Of a stretch of 64,000 bases of DNA, positions 32,517 through 40,466 are shown in pieces. The notes under the pieces are model-generated. The model saw only the letters and a list, made by a program, of their open reading frames with translations, was not told the origin of the DNA and ran no database searches. Position numbers and translations under genes: made by a program. Position 1 is the stretch's first letter. Each line of letters starts with the position of its first letter. This DNA comes from Collinsella ihumii (GTDB lineage Bacteria; Actinomycetota; Coriobacteriia; Coriobacteriales; Coriobacteriaceae): assembly GCF_900046475.1 (NCBI RefSeq), contig NZ_FCOU01000012.1, positions 1 to 64,000 on the forward strand, read 5' to 3'.

Positions 32517-34430
32517 ATGGTTTCCGGCGACCGTTCTGAGCAGACGATGAAGTATCTCACCCTCCTTTCCAACCAGTTCCCCAACCAGCAGGCCGTGTTC
32601 TCGGAGATCATCAACCTGCAGGCCATCCTCAACCTGCCCAAGGGCACCGAGCATTTCATGAGCGACCTTCACGGCGAATACGAGGCGTTCCTGCACATCC
32701 TCAACAACTGCTCCGGCGTTATCCGCGAGCATGTCGACGAGGTCTTCGGCGACACGCTGACGCATCAGGAGAAGGGCGACCTGTGCACGCTGATCTACTA
32801 CCCGCATGAGAAGCTCGCCCTCGTGCGCGCCGCCCATCAGGACTCCCCCTCGTGGTACAAGTGCATGCTCGATCAGCTCATCGCGGTGACGCGCCGTCTT
32901 TCGAGCCGCTACACGCGCTCCAAGGTCCGCAAGGCCATCCCCCACGACTTCGCCTACATCATCGACGAGCTCATGCACACCCATCCCGACGAGAACAACT
33001 ACCGCGTGCGCTATCACGAGCGCATCATCGACTCCATCCTGGAGACGGACTCGACCGAGGACTTCATCTTCTCGCTGGCAGAGCTCATCAAGGTGCTCGC
33101 CGTGGACCACATCCACCTGGTCGGCGACATCTTCGACCGCGGTGGCGGCGCCGCCAAGATCATCGACCGGCTGCTCCACTGCACCCATCAGCGCACCGAC
33201 ATCCAATGGGGCAACCACGATGTGCTATGGATGGGCGCCGCCTGCGGCGTTCCCGCCTGCATCGTGACCGTCCTGCGCAACAACCTGCGCTACAACAACT
33301 ACGAGATCCTCGAGAACGACTACGGCATCTCCCTGCGCCAGCTGGTGAGCTTCGCCGAGGCCACCTATAAGGGCGGCGAGAGCATCAGCCCGCTCATGAA
33401 GGCGATCAACGTCTTGCTGTTCAAGCTCGAGGGCCAGATCATCCAGCGCCACCCCGAGTTCGACATGGAGGACCGTCTGCTGCTGGACAAGATCGATCTC
33501 GATGCCGGCACCGTCGCGATCGAGGGCGTCTCATACCCACTCGTCACATCCGACTTCCCCACCTTGGACCCCGAGCATCCCTACGCGCTCACCGAGGACG
33601 AGCAGAAGATCCTGAACAAGCTGATCTACGAGTTCACGAACGCCGACCACCTGCAGTGCCATATCGACTTCCTGTACCGCCACGGCTCGGTCTACCTCGT
33701 TCGCAACGGCAACCTGCTGTTCCACGGCTGTGTGCCCATGTGCGAGGACGGGACCTTCGCCAGCGTGAACTGCATGGGGACCTGGCGCGCGGGCCGCGAC
33801 TACATGGATTTCTGCGACGACGTCGCCCGCCGCGCATGGCGCACCCGCGACCCCAAGGCCATGGACTGGCTGTGGTACCTGTGGGTCGGCCACCGCTCCC
33901 CCATGTCCGGCCGCGTGGTCAAGACGTTCGAGCGCTCCTACATCGCCGACCAGTCGACCTGGGCCGAACCGATGGACCCCTACTTCGAGCTGACGAAGGA
34001 CGTGTCCGCCTGCGATTCCATCATGCGCGAGTTCGGGCTCATCCCCGGAAGCGGCCACATCATCAACGGGCACACGCCGGTGAAGACCATCGAGGGCGAA
34101 TCCCCGCTACGCGCCGACGGGCGCCTCGTGGTCATCGACGGCGGGTTCTGCAGGGCATACCATCCCAAAACCGGCATCGCCGGCTACACCCTGATCGCGA
34201 GCTCGCGCGGCGTGCGCCTGAAGGCGCATGAGGCGTTCAAGAGCGTGGAGGAGGCGCTGACCCGCAACGCCGACATCCAGAGCGAGACGACCTTCATCGA
34301 CGTCGCGCAGCGCCGCGTGATGGTTTCGGACACCGACACCGGCCAGGAGATCCGCGAGCAGATCAACGACCTGCGCCAGCTGCTCGAGGCGTATCGCACA
34401 GGCGTCATCCCGGAGCACTCCTCCAAGTAA
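32517..34430 (+). CDS. fbp: fructose-1,6-bisphosphatase, class III
   Basis: A 637-aa cytosolic metallophosphatase that hydrolyses fructose-1,6-bisphosphate in gluconeogenesis. Calcineurin-like metal motifs are seen: MSDLHGEYEAF, GDIFDRGGGAAKIID, WGNHDVLWMG and late INGHTPV. Length and order match the Firmicutes class III enzyme rather than the GlpX type usual in Actinobacteria. AAGGAGG precedes the ATG. It is a single-gene unit with a possible promoter at TTGTCT (32444) and TACTCT (32466). It opposes the flux of the PTS/FruK genes upstream. Confidence 0.95.
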   Translation: MVSGDRSEQTMKYLTLLSNQFPNQQAVFSEIINLQAILNLPKGTEHFMSDLHGEYEAFLHILNNCSGVIREHVDEVFGDTLTHQEKGDLCTLIYYPHEKLALVRAAHQDSPSWYKCMLDQLIAVTRRLSSRYTRSKVRKAIPHDFAYIIDELMHTHPDENNYRVRYHERIIDSILETDSTEDFIFSLAELIKVLAVDHIHLVGDIFDRGGGAAKIIDRLLHCTHQRTDIQWGNHDVLWMGAACGVPACIVTVLRNNLRYNNYEILENDYGISLRQLVSFAEATYKGGESISPLMKAINVLLFKLEGQIIQRHPEFDMEDRLLLDKIDLDAGTVAIEGVSYPLVTSDFPTLDPEHPYALTEDEQKILNKLIYEFTNADHLQCHIDFLYRHGSVYLVRNGNLLFHGCVPMCEDGTFASVNCMGTWRAGRDYMDFCDDVARRAWRTRDPKAMDWLWYLWVGHRSPMSGRVVKTFERSYIADQSTWAEPMDPYFELTKDVSACDSIMREFGLIPGSGHIINGHTPVKTIEGESPLRADGRLVVIDGGFCRAYHPKTGIAGYTLIASSRGVRLKAHEAFKSVEEALTRNADIQSETTFIDVAQRRVMVSDTDTGQEIREQINDLRQLLEAYRTGVIPEHSSK

Positions 34431-34446
34431 CACCGACCCCCGTGCA

Positions 34447-34486
34447 GGGGCATGCACATCGGAAACGCACCTGATATGCATGCCCC
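34447..34486. repeat. hairpin after fbp, decayed REP-like unit
   Basis: GGGGCATGCA (34447-34456) pairs with TGCATGCCCC (34477-34486), 16 nt past the fbp stop. Its loop CATCGGAAACGCACCTGATA resembles the unit ATATCGGGAACGTACCTGTT at 11965, so it looks like a decayed member of that family. No T-run. Confidence 0.5.
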
Positions 34487-34569
34487 CTATGCAGCCTGTA
34501 TGCAATCGGCGCGATTCGCGGTACCGGTGGTATACAATGGCAGCTCGCATACGTGAGGAAGGTCATCGC

Positions 34570-34968
34570 ATGAAGCATCTGCTCGCCCAGATCATGAAGT
34601 TCGGCGTCGTGGGCGTCATCGCCACGGTTATCGACTTCGGCGTCATGATCTTCTTGACCGAGGTCTTCGGCATCAACCCGGTCGCCTCGGCGACCGTCTC
34701 GTTCACCGTATCGGTCATCTTCAACTATCTCGCAAGCATGCGCTACGTCTTCAGCCACCGCGAGGGCATGAGCCGGCAGCGCGAATTCGTCATCTTCATC
34801 GTCCTGTCCGTCATCGGCCTTGTCATCAACGACGCGCTCATGTGGGTCGGCACGGAGATGACGCCTGTCGACTACCGCATCGTCAAGGTGCTCGCCACCG
34901 CGGTCGTCATGGTCTGGAACTTCGTTTCCCGCAAGATCTTCCTCGACGGCGGTACGCAGAGCTCCTAA
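34570..34968 (+). CDS. GtrA-family membrane protein
   Basis: A 132-aa, four-helix membrane protein of the GtrA family, thought to flip polyprenyl-phosphate-linked sugars or bind them for a partner GT. The family pattern IMKFGVVGVIATVIDFGVM, FNYLASMRYVF and the final WNFVSRKIFL is clear. AGGAAGG precedes the ATG; an upstream extension to 34480 runs into repeat DNA. A tandem paralogue follows 142 nt downstream. GtrB-like partners are at 22543 and 7853. Confidence 0.88.
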   Translation: MKHLLAQIMKFGVVGVIATVIDFGVMIFLTEVFGINPVASATVSFTVSVIFNYLASMRYVFSHREGMSRQREFVIFIVLSVIGLVINDALMWVGTEMTPVDYRIVKVLATAVVMVWNFVSRKIFLDGGTQSS

Positions 34969-35060
34969 ATATGTGGCAACGTTCTGCGGACTTGGTATCG
35001 TTTTGACAAAGCGCTTACATTCCGCTGACGCTTGCCATAAAGTATGGCAGACGCAACATT

Positions 35061-35094
35061 GAACGCGCGACGGAATGCGATCCGTCGCGCGTTC
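35061..35094 (+). promoter_or_regulatory. perfect leader hairpin before the second gtrA-type gene
   Basis: GAACGCGCGACGGA (35061-35074) pairs perfectly with TCCGTCGCGCGTTC (35081-35094), ending 6 nt before the AAAGGAGG of the next gene. TTACAT-17 nt-TAAAGT upstream (35016-35044) is a possible promoter. It could shield the message end, attenuate, or end the first gtrA-type transcript. Confidence 0.5.
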
Positions 35095-35110
35095 GCATAA
35101 AGGAGGCTTC

Positions 35111-35518
35111 GTGCGCAAGGCGCTTTCAAATCCCAACGTCCAGCAGTTCACCAAATTCGCGCTCGTGGGCTTCATCTCTCTCGGCGTGGACTACGTCCTG
35201 CTGTTGGCGCTGGTCGAGCTCCTGCATATCGATGTTCTCGTCGGGACCACGGTCTCGTTCATCGTGTCGGTCATCGTCAACTACATCCTCAGCATCCGCT
35301 ACGTGTTCGACCGCCGCGAGGACATGTCGCGCAAGCGCGAATTCACGATCTTCGCCGTGCTCTCCGCCATCGGTCTGGGTCTCACCGACCTGTTCATGTT
35401 CGTCGGCGTCGCCTTTTTGAGCATCGGCTATCAGGCCATGAAGCTCATCTCGACCTTCATGGTGACCTGGTACAACTACTTCAGCCGCCGCAAGTTCCTG
35501 AGCGGCGGGCACGCCTAG
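35111..35518 (+). CDS. GtrA-family membrane protein (second copy)
   Basis: A 135-aa, four-helix GtrA-type protein: QQFTKFALVGFISLGVDYVL, VNYILSIRYVFDRRE and WYNYFSRRKFL. It starts with GTG right after AAAGGAGGCTTC; the longer frame beginning at 35075 starts inside the leader hairpin and lacks a site. It resembles the preceding gene closely, especially around YVF..RE.MSR.REF, so the pair is a tandem duplication. Likely role is in flipping polyprenyl-phosphate sugars. Confidence 0.87.
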   Translation: MRKALSNPNVQQFTKFALVGFISLGVDYVLLLALVELLHIDVLVGTTVSFIVSVIVNYILSIRYVFDRREDMSRKREFTIFAVLSAIGLGLTDLFMFVGVAFLSIGYQAMKLISTFMVTWYNYFSRRKFLSGGHA

Positions 35519-35540
35519 CCCCACACGCCCGATCTCGCCA

Positions 35541-35580
35541 AACCGCCGTCTGCCACCGTTCGCAGGCGGCGGTTATTTTA
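35541..35580 (+). terminator. terminator after the second gtrA-type gene
   Basis: AACCGCCGTCTGC (35541-35553) pairs with GCAGGCGGCGGTT (35562-35574) with one G-T pair, then ATTTTAT. Confidence 0.75.
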
Positions 35581-35755
35581 TGGCACCGCTCCGCCCGGAC
35601 CCCTTCCGCCTGGTGAAACGGGCCGTTCGCCCGTGCGGACATTTCGCAGGTAACGAGCGCGATCGCGCACGCGACCCTAACCCTCAAGGTGAACTTGAAA
35701 CTCCAAAGTTTCTTAACAATTCTGCATATGCCCAGCTACAAGCCAATCCTAAACC

Positions 35756-35815
35756 TTCAACTTGACCCTTAAAGAGGTCTAAGGTTCAAGTTGAACTCGA
35801 ACCATGCCGTATAAT
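35756..35815 (+). promoter_or_regulatory. 16-bp dyad and -10 box upstream of the lytic enzyme gene
   Basis: TTCAACTTGACCCTTA (35756-35771) and TAAGGTTCAAGTTGAA (35780-35795) are inverted with 15 of 16 matches and an 8-nt spacer. A perfect TATAAT is at 35810-35815. A further TGAACTTGAA half-site is near 35690. This looks like a transcription-factor operator set just upstream of, or over, the -35 region. The remainder of the 336-nt gap is the preceding terminator and a TTTCGCAGGTAACG segment at 35642. Confidence 0.6.
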
Positions 35816-35854
35816 CACGGTAACAGTAAGGTACGACTATTTTAGAGGCTGTGT

Positions 35855-36961
35855 ATGCGAACCGATTGCTCTCGAATCTCTTTCGTGATGAAGAGGCCCG
35901 CGCGCATGATCACGTGTGCAGCTCTTGCCGTTGCGTTCGCGGCGGCGCCGGTCGTCTCCCCTGTTGCTGCCTATGCCGTCTCAAACGAAACCCAAACACA
36001 GCTGAACGAGACGCAGCAACGCGTAGAGGAGACCACCGAGGCCTACGAAGAGACCCAGAAGAACCTCGAGGACCTGCAGAAGCGAATCGAGGAGAACGAA
36101 GCCGCCATCGCCGACATCGAGGCGCAGCTTCCCGCCCTGCGCGCGAAGGCCGCCGACGCCATGCGCTCGCAGTACAAGTATCGCACGACCGCGAACACGC
36201 TGCTGAGCGTCGTGCTGGGCACGACGTCGTTCGATGACGCCATCTCCACGCTCGCCTATATGGACCAGATCCAGGAGTCGAGCAACCAGGACATCCAGCG
36301 CCTGAACGACCTCGAGGCGGAGCTCGAGGAGAAGAAGGCAGAGCTCACGCACGCGAAAGCCCAGGCCGAAGAGGAGCAGAAGCGCGCGGCTGAGGCGCTC
36401 GAGGAGGCGCAGAAGCTCCGCAGCGAGGCTCAGGCTAAGGCCGAGCGCGAGGCCGCTGAAGAGCTCGCCCTGCTCGCCGGCGACACGTCCGCCGCGTCCG
36501 GCACCGGCGTCGACGGCGGCAACGCCAGCAACACCGCCAACCAGTCCGGCCAGACGGCCTCGACCGTCGTGACCGGCGCAGTGGACTGGAACATGAGCCG
36601 CGACGAGTTCATCGCCGAGTGGACCCAGCGCATCGACGCCTATCTGTCCGGAAGCCCGCTTGCCGGCTATGGCAGCGTGTTTGCCGCGGCTGCCTGGGAT
36701 AACGGCGTCGACCCCCGCTGGTCCCCCGCCATCGCGTGCACCGAGAGCTCCATGGGCGCCTACTGCTTCCGCGACTACAACGCCTGGGGCTGGATGACCA
36801 GCCGTCAGTTCGGCAGCTGGGAGGAGTCGATCACCGCCCACGTCGCGTTCTTGGCAAAGAACTACGGTGCGACCCTGACGCCGAAGGCCGCCCAGACCTA
36901 CTGTCCGCCCACATGGCAGCACTGGTACAACACCGTCGGCGGACAGATGAACCTCATCTAG
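35855..36961 (+). CDS. secreted coiled-coil protein with lytic transglycosylase-like domain
   Basis: A 368-aa exported protein. A signal peptide (about 12-42, ...AAYAVSNE), a long coiled coil (45-207) like that of PcsB/CwlO-type hydrolases that are activated by FtsEX, a Gly/Ser/Thr linker (208-240), and a lysozyme-fold domain (about 245-368) with candidate catalytic Glu297 in ACTESSMGAY and NAWGWM. It likely opens glycan strands during growth or division. The ATG at 35855 has only TTAGAGG upstream; ATG at 35888 is an alternative that would start the signal peptide directly. Upstream dyad suggests regulation. Confidence 0.8.
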   Translation: MRTDCSRISFVMKRPARMITCAALAVAFAAAPVVSPVAAYAVSNETQTQLNETQQRVEETTEAYEETQKNLEDLQKRIEENEAAIADIEAQLPALRAKAADAMRSQYKYRTTANTLLSVVLGTTSFDDAISTLAYMDQIQESSNQDIQRLNDLEAELEEKKAELTHAKAQAEEEQKRAAEALEEAQKLRSEAQAKAEREAAEELALLAGDTSAASGTGVDGGNASNTANQSGQTASTVVTGAVDWNMSRDEFIAEWTQRIDAYLSGSPLAGYGSVFAAAAWDNGVDPRWSPAIACTESSMGAYCFRDYNAWGWMTSRQFGSWEESITAHVAFLAKNYGATLTPKAAQTYCPPTWQHWYNTVGGQMNLI

Positions 36962-36970
36962 ATGCTTGCA

Positions 36971-36996
36971 AGCCCCTCTTCGGAGGGGCTTTTCTT
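36971..36996 (+). terminator. terminator after the lytic enzyme gene
   Basis: AGCCCCTC (36971-36978), tetraloop TTCG, GAGGGGCT (36983-36990), then TTTCTT. Confidence 0.85.
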
Positions 36997-37012
36997 ATGC
37001 CGTTCGCCGATT

Positions 37013-37220
37013 GTGGCTAAAAAGTTCTGATTTGCTGTCAGGTCAATCTGTTGTCAGCGTCCGGTTTAGCCGTCTTGACGGTTTTGTCTGGTTTAGATGT
37101 CCCCGCATGAGGTCAAAAACGATCCGAATCGGGCTCAATCGAACGGATATGCACCTCATATGCGGGTGCCAGTCGCGTTCAGAGGGATCTCGGAACAGCA
37201 GAATAGAACTTTTTAGCCAC
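37013..37220. repeat. 208-bp element bounded by perfect 16-bp inverted ends
   Basis: GTGGCTAAAAAGTTCT (37013-37028) and AGAACTTTTTAGCCAC (37205-37220) are perfect inverted ends. Inside, CCCCGCATGAGGT (37100) and ACCTCATATGCGGG (37152) pair, as do ATCCG/CGGAT, giving a nested fold. No coding potential. It looks like a miniature mobile element or a structured RNA. It fills most of the 371-nt gap before the convergent kinase gene. Confidence 0.7.
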
Positions 37221-37332
37221 TTTGCACCATAGGATGCTCCCGACGGAAACGGAACGCACCTACGGAGGCCAAGCACGCGGAGCCCGCGAGGAAAGTGGTC
37301 TTCCCCGTCCCATCGCGGCCGCAACCGCCTCC

Positions 37333-38670
37333 CTACAACGCCCCTGCCAGCTGGCCCGCTGCGGCGAACACCACAACGGACGTGATGAGCACGATGACGC
37401 TCGCCAGGCGAAGCCGCTTCATGTCGAGCCGCGGAATCCACACGGCGAGCGCGGGCTTGTTCAGTAGCAGCGCGACCAACGATCCGACCAGCGCCGCAAC
37501 GGACAGGTACTCCATGACGAGATACCAGAGGGGAAAGCCTCGATCCTGCTCGTTCGGATCGACGATGGCCATGATGCAACCGAGGACGAACACCGCGTAC
37601 AGCGCGATCAGCACGATGTTTTTGACGAACTTCGGCGATCGCTTGGGGCGACCGGTGCCCTCCTCGTGCAAGACGGCCGCGCCGGAAGATTGGGCGTCGG
37701 AGCCTACAGGGCCATATTCCCAATCAAACGGCGGAACGTCGTTCAGAGCTCCCTGCGCATCAGAGGCTGCGCGATGCGCGCCCGCGGACACCGCAGCCGT
37801 ACCCTCATCGGCGGCCTCGGCTGCAGGGACGACGCCCGAAACAGCCCGCTCGAATGCGAGCCTCATCTCCCGCACGCCCCCGTAGCGATCCGTGGGATCG
37901 AATGCCGTCGCCCGCGCTATGACGCGTGCCAGCGGCCGTTCGACGCCCAGCGCCTCATACTGCTCCTCGTTGCGGGCATCATGAGGGTTCTGCCCGGTCA
38001 GACAGAACAGCAGCAGCTTGCCGAGTGCGTACACGTCGCTGCGCACATCGGTCTGGCCGAACCCGAACTGCTCGGGCGGCGCATAGGAGCGCGTCCCGAA
38101 ATGCGTCGTGTCCGCCTCCGCATCGGCACGCCACAAGCGAGCGATACCGAAATCGATGATGACGGGCCGCCCGCCCCGCACGATGACGTTCGATGGCTTC
38201 AGGTCGCGATGGATAAGCGGCGGGATGAAACCTTCGTGCAACGAAGCCACCGCGTCGCATAGCGCAGGAAACAGCGAGGCCGCAAGCTCGAGGGAGCCGC
38301 CTCGCTCCTCCACCAGGTGCTGCAGCGTGGGTCCGGATACATACTCCATGACGACCGTCAGCGTGTCACCGACGCGCGTGCACTCCACCAGGTGCGGCAC
38401 CGCCAGAAGCCGCATGCCCACGTGCTGTGCCCTCATGAGCTCCTCGTACGCCGAGCCGACACCGGCGGAGCAGTTGATCCGCTTGCGGACGAACGGCCCG
38501 AGCTCACCACCGCGGACTCCTTCGAAGAAGACCACATCGGTCGTCTCGAACTCCGTTTCCTTGAGACGCTGATCCACGCGCCAGGAATCTGCTCGCGCGA
38601 GCGCCGACAGATGGGCGTCGAGCTCGCCGCTCACGTCGTAAGACCTCTCTATGTTGCCATGCCTATCCAT
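37333..38670 (-). CDS. Ser/Thr protein kinase with three C-terminal membrane segments
   Basis: A 445-aa Hanks-type kinase. Probable ATP-site Lys63 in FVRKRI, helix-C Glu77, catalytic loop HRDLKPSN (154-161) and DFG (173-175), then GTRSYAPPEQFG and DVYALGKLL. A canonical Gly-rich loop is not visible before Lys63. The linker (about 275-340) is Ala-rich and three membrane segments lie at about 345-367, 380-405 and 415-440, with no extracellular PASTA domain. The ATG at 38670 is preferred; the frame upstream to 38724 is inside a palindrome. It follows the small HTH-like gene 96 nt upstream on the same strand, its likely partner. Confidence 0.88.
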   Translation of the reverse strand: MDRHGNIERSYDVSGELDAHLSALARADSWRVDQRLKETEFETTDVVFFEGVRGGELGPFVRKRINCSAGVGSAYEELMRAQHVGMRLLAVPHLVECTRVGDTLTVVMEYVSGPTLQHLVEERGGSLELAASLFPALCDAVASLHEGFIPPLIHRDLKPSNVIVRGGRPVIIDFGIARLWRADAEADTTHFGTRSYAPPEQFGFGQTDVRSDVYALGKLLLFCLTGQNPHDARNEEQYEALGVERPLARVIARATAFDPTDRYGGVREMRLAFERAVSGVVPAAEAADEGTAAVSAGAHRAASDAQGALNDVPPFDWEYGPVGSDAQSSGAAVLHEEGTGRPKRSPKFVKNIVLIALYAVFVLGCIMAIVDPNEQDRGFPLWYLVMEYLSVAALVGSLVALLLNKPALAVWIPRLDMKRLRLASVIVLITSVVVFAAAGQLAGAL

Positions 38671-38697
38671 ACGCAGAATCGTACCAAGCCGACCGGT

Positions 38698-38755
38698 TTT
38701 TAGGGACAGTCCCCGGAATTTCACTGCAGTGAAATTCCGGGGACTGTCCCTAAAA
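38698..38755. repeat. 58-bp perfect palindrome, GGGACAGTCCC type
   Basis: The sequence is fully self-complementary around CTGCAG, with no loop. The core TTTTAGGGACAGTCCC matches the hairpin at 18004. It ends 11 nt before the stop codon of the minus-strand HTH-like gene and starts 27 nt upstream of the kinase start, so it separates the two genes of the pair. Confidence 0.93.
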
Positions 38756-38766
38756 TACCGGAGACG

Positions 38767-39186
38767 TCAGCAGACCGTTTCCTCGCCCAAGCGGAACAGT
38801 TCCTCGTTGACCTTCTGCAGCGAACAACCGTGGTCGATGCAGAAGATGATGATGGCGTCGCGCCGACTCTTGCAGGTGAGGGTGCTCACACCGGCGGCGG
38901 TGAGCGCTCTGTTCGTCTCTCGCAGTGATAGAGCCATGGCGAATGCGATCTGCAGCACCTTGTTGCGGCTCGGATTGCGCGCGCCCGTGAATATCTGGTA
39001 CCCGAAGGTCTCGTTCAGATCGGCCATGCGGACCACCCGTGCGCGCTCAAGATGTTTCTTCTCAAGCAGATGCTGGAGATACTCGGAAAGCGTGCAAGAT
39101 GGAAAATCATGCCCCGCGATAAACGAGTCGATGCTCGGCGCATCGAGCAGCTCCTGCAGCACTTCCTCGGTCAAACGCTCAGCCAT
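38767..39186 (-). CDS. XRE-like helix-turn-helix protein paired with the kinase
   Basis: A 139-aa cytosolic protein. Residues about 45-100 (ARVVRMADLNETFGYQIFTG, NPSRNKVLQIAFAMALSL) look like a diverged XRE HTH in which helix 3 reads GARNPSRNKVL. The rest, TLTCKSRRDAIIIFCIDHGC and SLQKVNEELFRLGEETVC, is a conserved-looking extension. I recall similar small HTH proteins beside Ser/Thr kinases in gut Firmicutes, so this is probably a regulator or substrate of the kinase; that is inference. A clear GTAGGAGGA precedes the ATG. Confidence 0.7.
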   Translation of the reverse strand: MAERLTEEVLQELLDAPSIDSFIAGHDFPSCTLSEYLQHLLEKKHLERARVVRMADLNETFGYQIFTGARNPSRNKVLQIAFAMALSLRETNRALTAAGVSTLTCKSRRDAIIIFCIDHGCSLQKVNEELFRLGEETVC

Positions 39187-39636
39187 GGGATCCTCCTACG
39201 CATCGACATCGATCATCTCATGTATCCCCCACGGACACGCTGACAACTATCTCAAAATTGCGGATGGATTTCCTTAGCTGGCAGCTATGGGGATGAGTTC
39301 GCGCACTCCTTGATAACAGTCGGCGCGAAAACGCATTATGATGGCCAATGATTCAGAATATTCCGGATCGGCAGGGCGGATTGCGGGAGCGGTTCCCAGA
39401 GGCGCTCTCGGGGATGAACGCCTCGCCCCCTGGGCGACCTCCCCGCCCACCCTCCTGGATGCACCCTCGCGGCGGGTGCGCCCGCAGACGCGCATGTACC
39501 ACGCGGTCTTCAGGCCCACGTCATCACACGGACAGAAAACCACCAGGAAAGGTCAACGCAGCCCTCAAAACGTATATTCCTGTCACGAAACTGTATAAAA
39601 ATCCGCTTCGGGCAAAACCCACAGGGAGAGTAGGCT
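39187..39636. other. 450-nt stretch without a gene
   Basis: Several short overlapping frames exist on both strands, but none has a ribosome site, family resemblance or steady codon use. The first ~100 nt should hold the promoter of the minus-strand HTH-like gene (TTGTCA near 39245 on that strand). Nothing else is seen. Confidence 0.5.
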
Positions 39637-39771
39637 GAGTTTGGTGCGATTTTTGAGGCTGCTTTCCCCACAGCCGCTATATCCCTCAGCATTTCCGCAG
39701 GAAACAACTGGGCAAATGCTGAGGAGTGCGGCGCATGTGGGCGAAGGGCACCGAAAAATCGCACCAAACTC
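39637..39771. repeat. 135-bp hairpin element with TTTCCGCAGGAAA apex
   Basis: GAGTTTGGTGCGATTTTT (39637-39654) and AAAAATCGCACCAAACTC (39754-39771) are perfect 18-bp inverted ends. Inner CCTCAGCATTT and AAATGCTGAGG pair, and the apex is TTTCC-GCA-GGAAA near 39692-39704. The apex resembles the TTTCCGCAGGTAACG apex of the elements at 46023 and 53309. Confidence 0.8.
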
Positions 39772-39852
39772 GATATACATGTTTTGCACGCCCCCGCGGG
39801 GAGCGGATCGAAGGCAGCCGACCCTCACCGGCGGCCTAATCGGGCGCATCCC

Positions 39853-40347
39853 CTACAGCGCGGCTATTTCCCGCGCCACCTCCGTCGCGCTCAGTCCCGA
39901 GGTGTCCACCTTCATGGTGTTCAGCTTCCGATACAGGGGAAGGCGCTGCAGGCTCCGCTCGATTACATCCGGAGCGCGCGTGCCTGCCGCCACATCCTTG
40001 CGCAGGCGCGAGACAAGCTCCTGTTCCGAGCAGATGAGCGAGACCGTTACAACACGGCAACCCGCAGTGTCCAGCCGGGAGACGATGTCGTCGATGATGG
40101 ACTGCTCGTGCATGACCCAGCAAAAGATGACGTTCTCGTAGGCAGAGCATGCGAGAAAGTTGTTGAGCACAGCGCAGATGTTTTGAATGACCATGGCCTT
40201 CGTCTCGTCGGTGACCTGAAACGGGCTAGAGTCCCAGCACCAATCGCCGTCGAGGAATACGCTGTTGGGCAGCATCGTCTTCAATTCCTGGCAGACGGTG
40301 CTCTTTCCGACCCCCATGGTTCCGCCGATGATGAACAGTCTCTTCAT
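39853..40347 (-). CDS. small P-loop kinase / AAA-family ATPase
   Basis: A 164-aa cytosolic protein. RLFIIGGTMGVGKSTVC gives a P-loop (8-17, Lys15), followed by FLDGDWCWDSSPF and a C-terminal lid-like region with RLRKDV and IERSLQRL. The fold matches small nucleotide- or antibiotic-kinase-type proteins; the substrate is unknown. The ATG at 40347 follows GGGTGG 6 nt upstream; an in-frame ATG at 40377 is possible and would add ten residues. It is preceded by a divergent-free stretch and stands alone. Confidence 0.72.
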   Translation of the reverse strand: MKRLFIIGGTMGVGKSTVCQELKTMLPNSVFLDGDWCWDSSPFQVTDETKAMVIQNICAVLNNFLACSAYENVIFCWVMHEQSIIDDIVSRLDTAGCRVVTVSLICSEQELVSRLRKDVAAGTRAPDVIERSLQRLPLYRKLNTMKVDTSGLSATEVAREIAAL

Positions 40348-40466
40348 AGGTGACCACCCAGCATATACATCCATGAGGTCGGCTGCCATAAGAAAAAAGC
40401 CGCCCTCAGCGCGTTGCAATCTTGCATGTATGGTAGGGCCGCCCGCGCTACCTTGCTCCCGCCGCG

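Noticed and set aside
35580-35855. c-di-AMP (ydaO) riboswitch before the lytic enzyme gene
   Set aside because: Wall-hydrolase genes often carry it, but the conserved aptamer blocks are missing and the -10 lies only 40 nt from the ATG, leaving no room.
37013-37220. Insertion sequence with transposase
   Set aside because: Inverted ends are present, but the interior has no transposase frame; kept only as a miniature element.
39348-39638. 96-codon + strand frame in the 39.2-39.6 kb gap
   Set aside because: Pro/Arg/Gly-rich, overlaps an equally open antisense frame, no ribosome site, no homology recognised.
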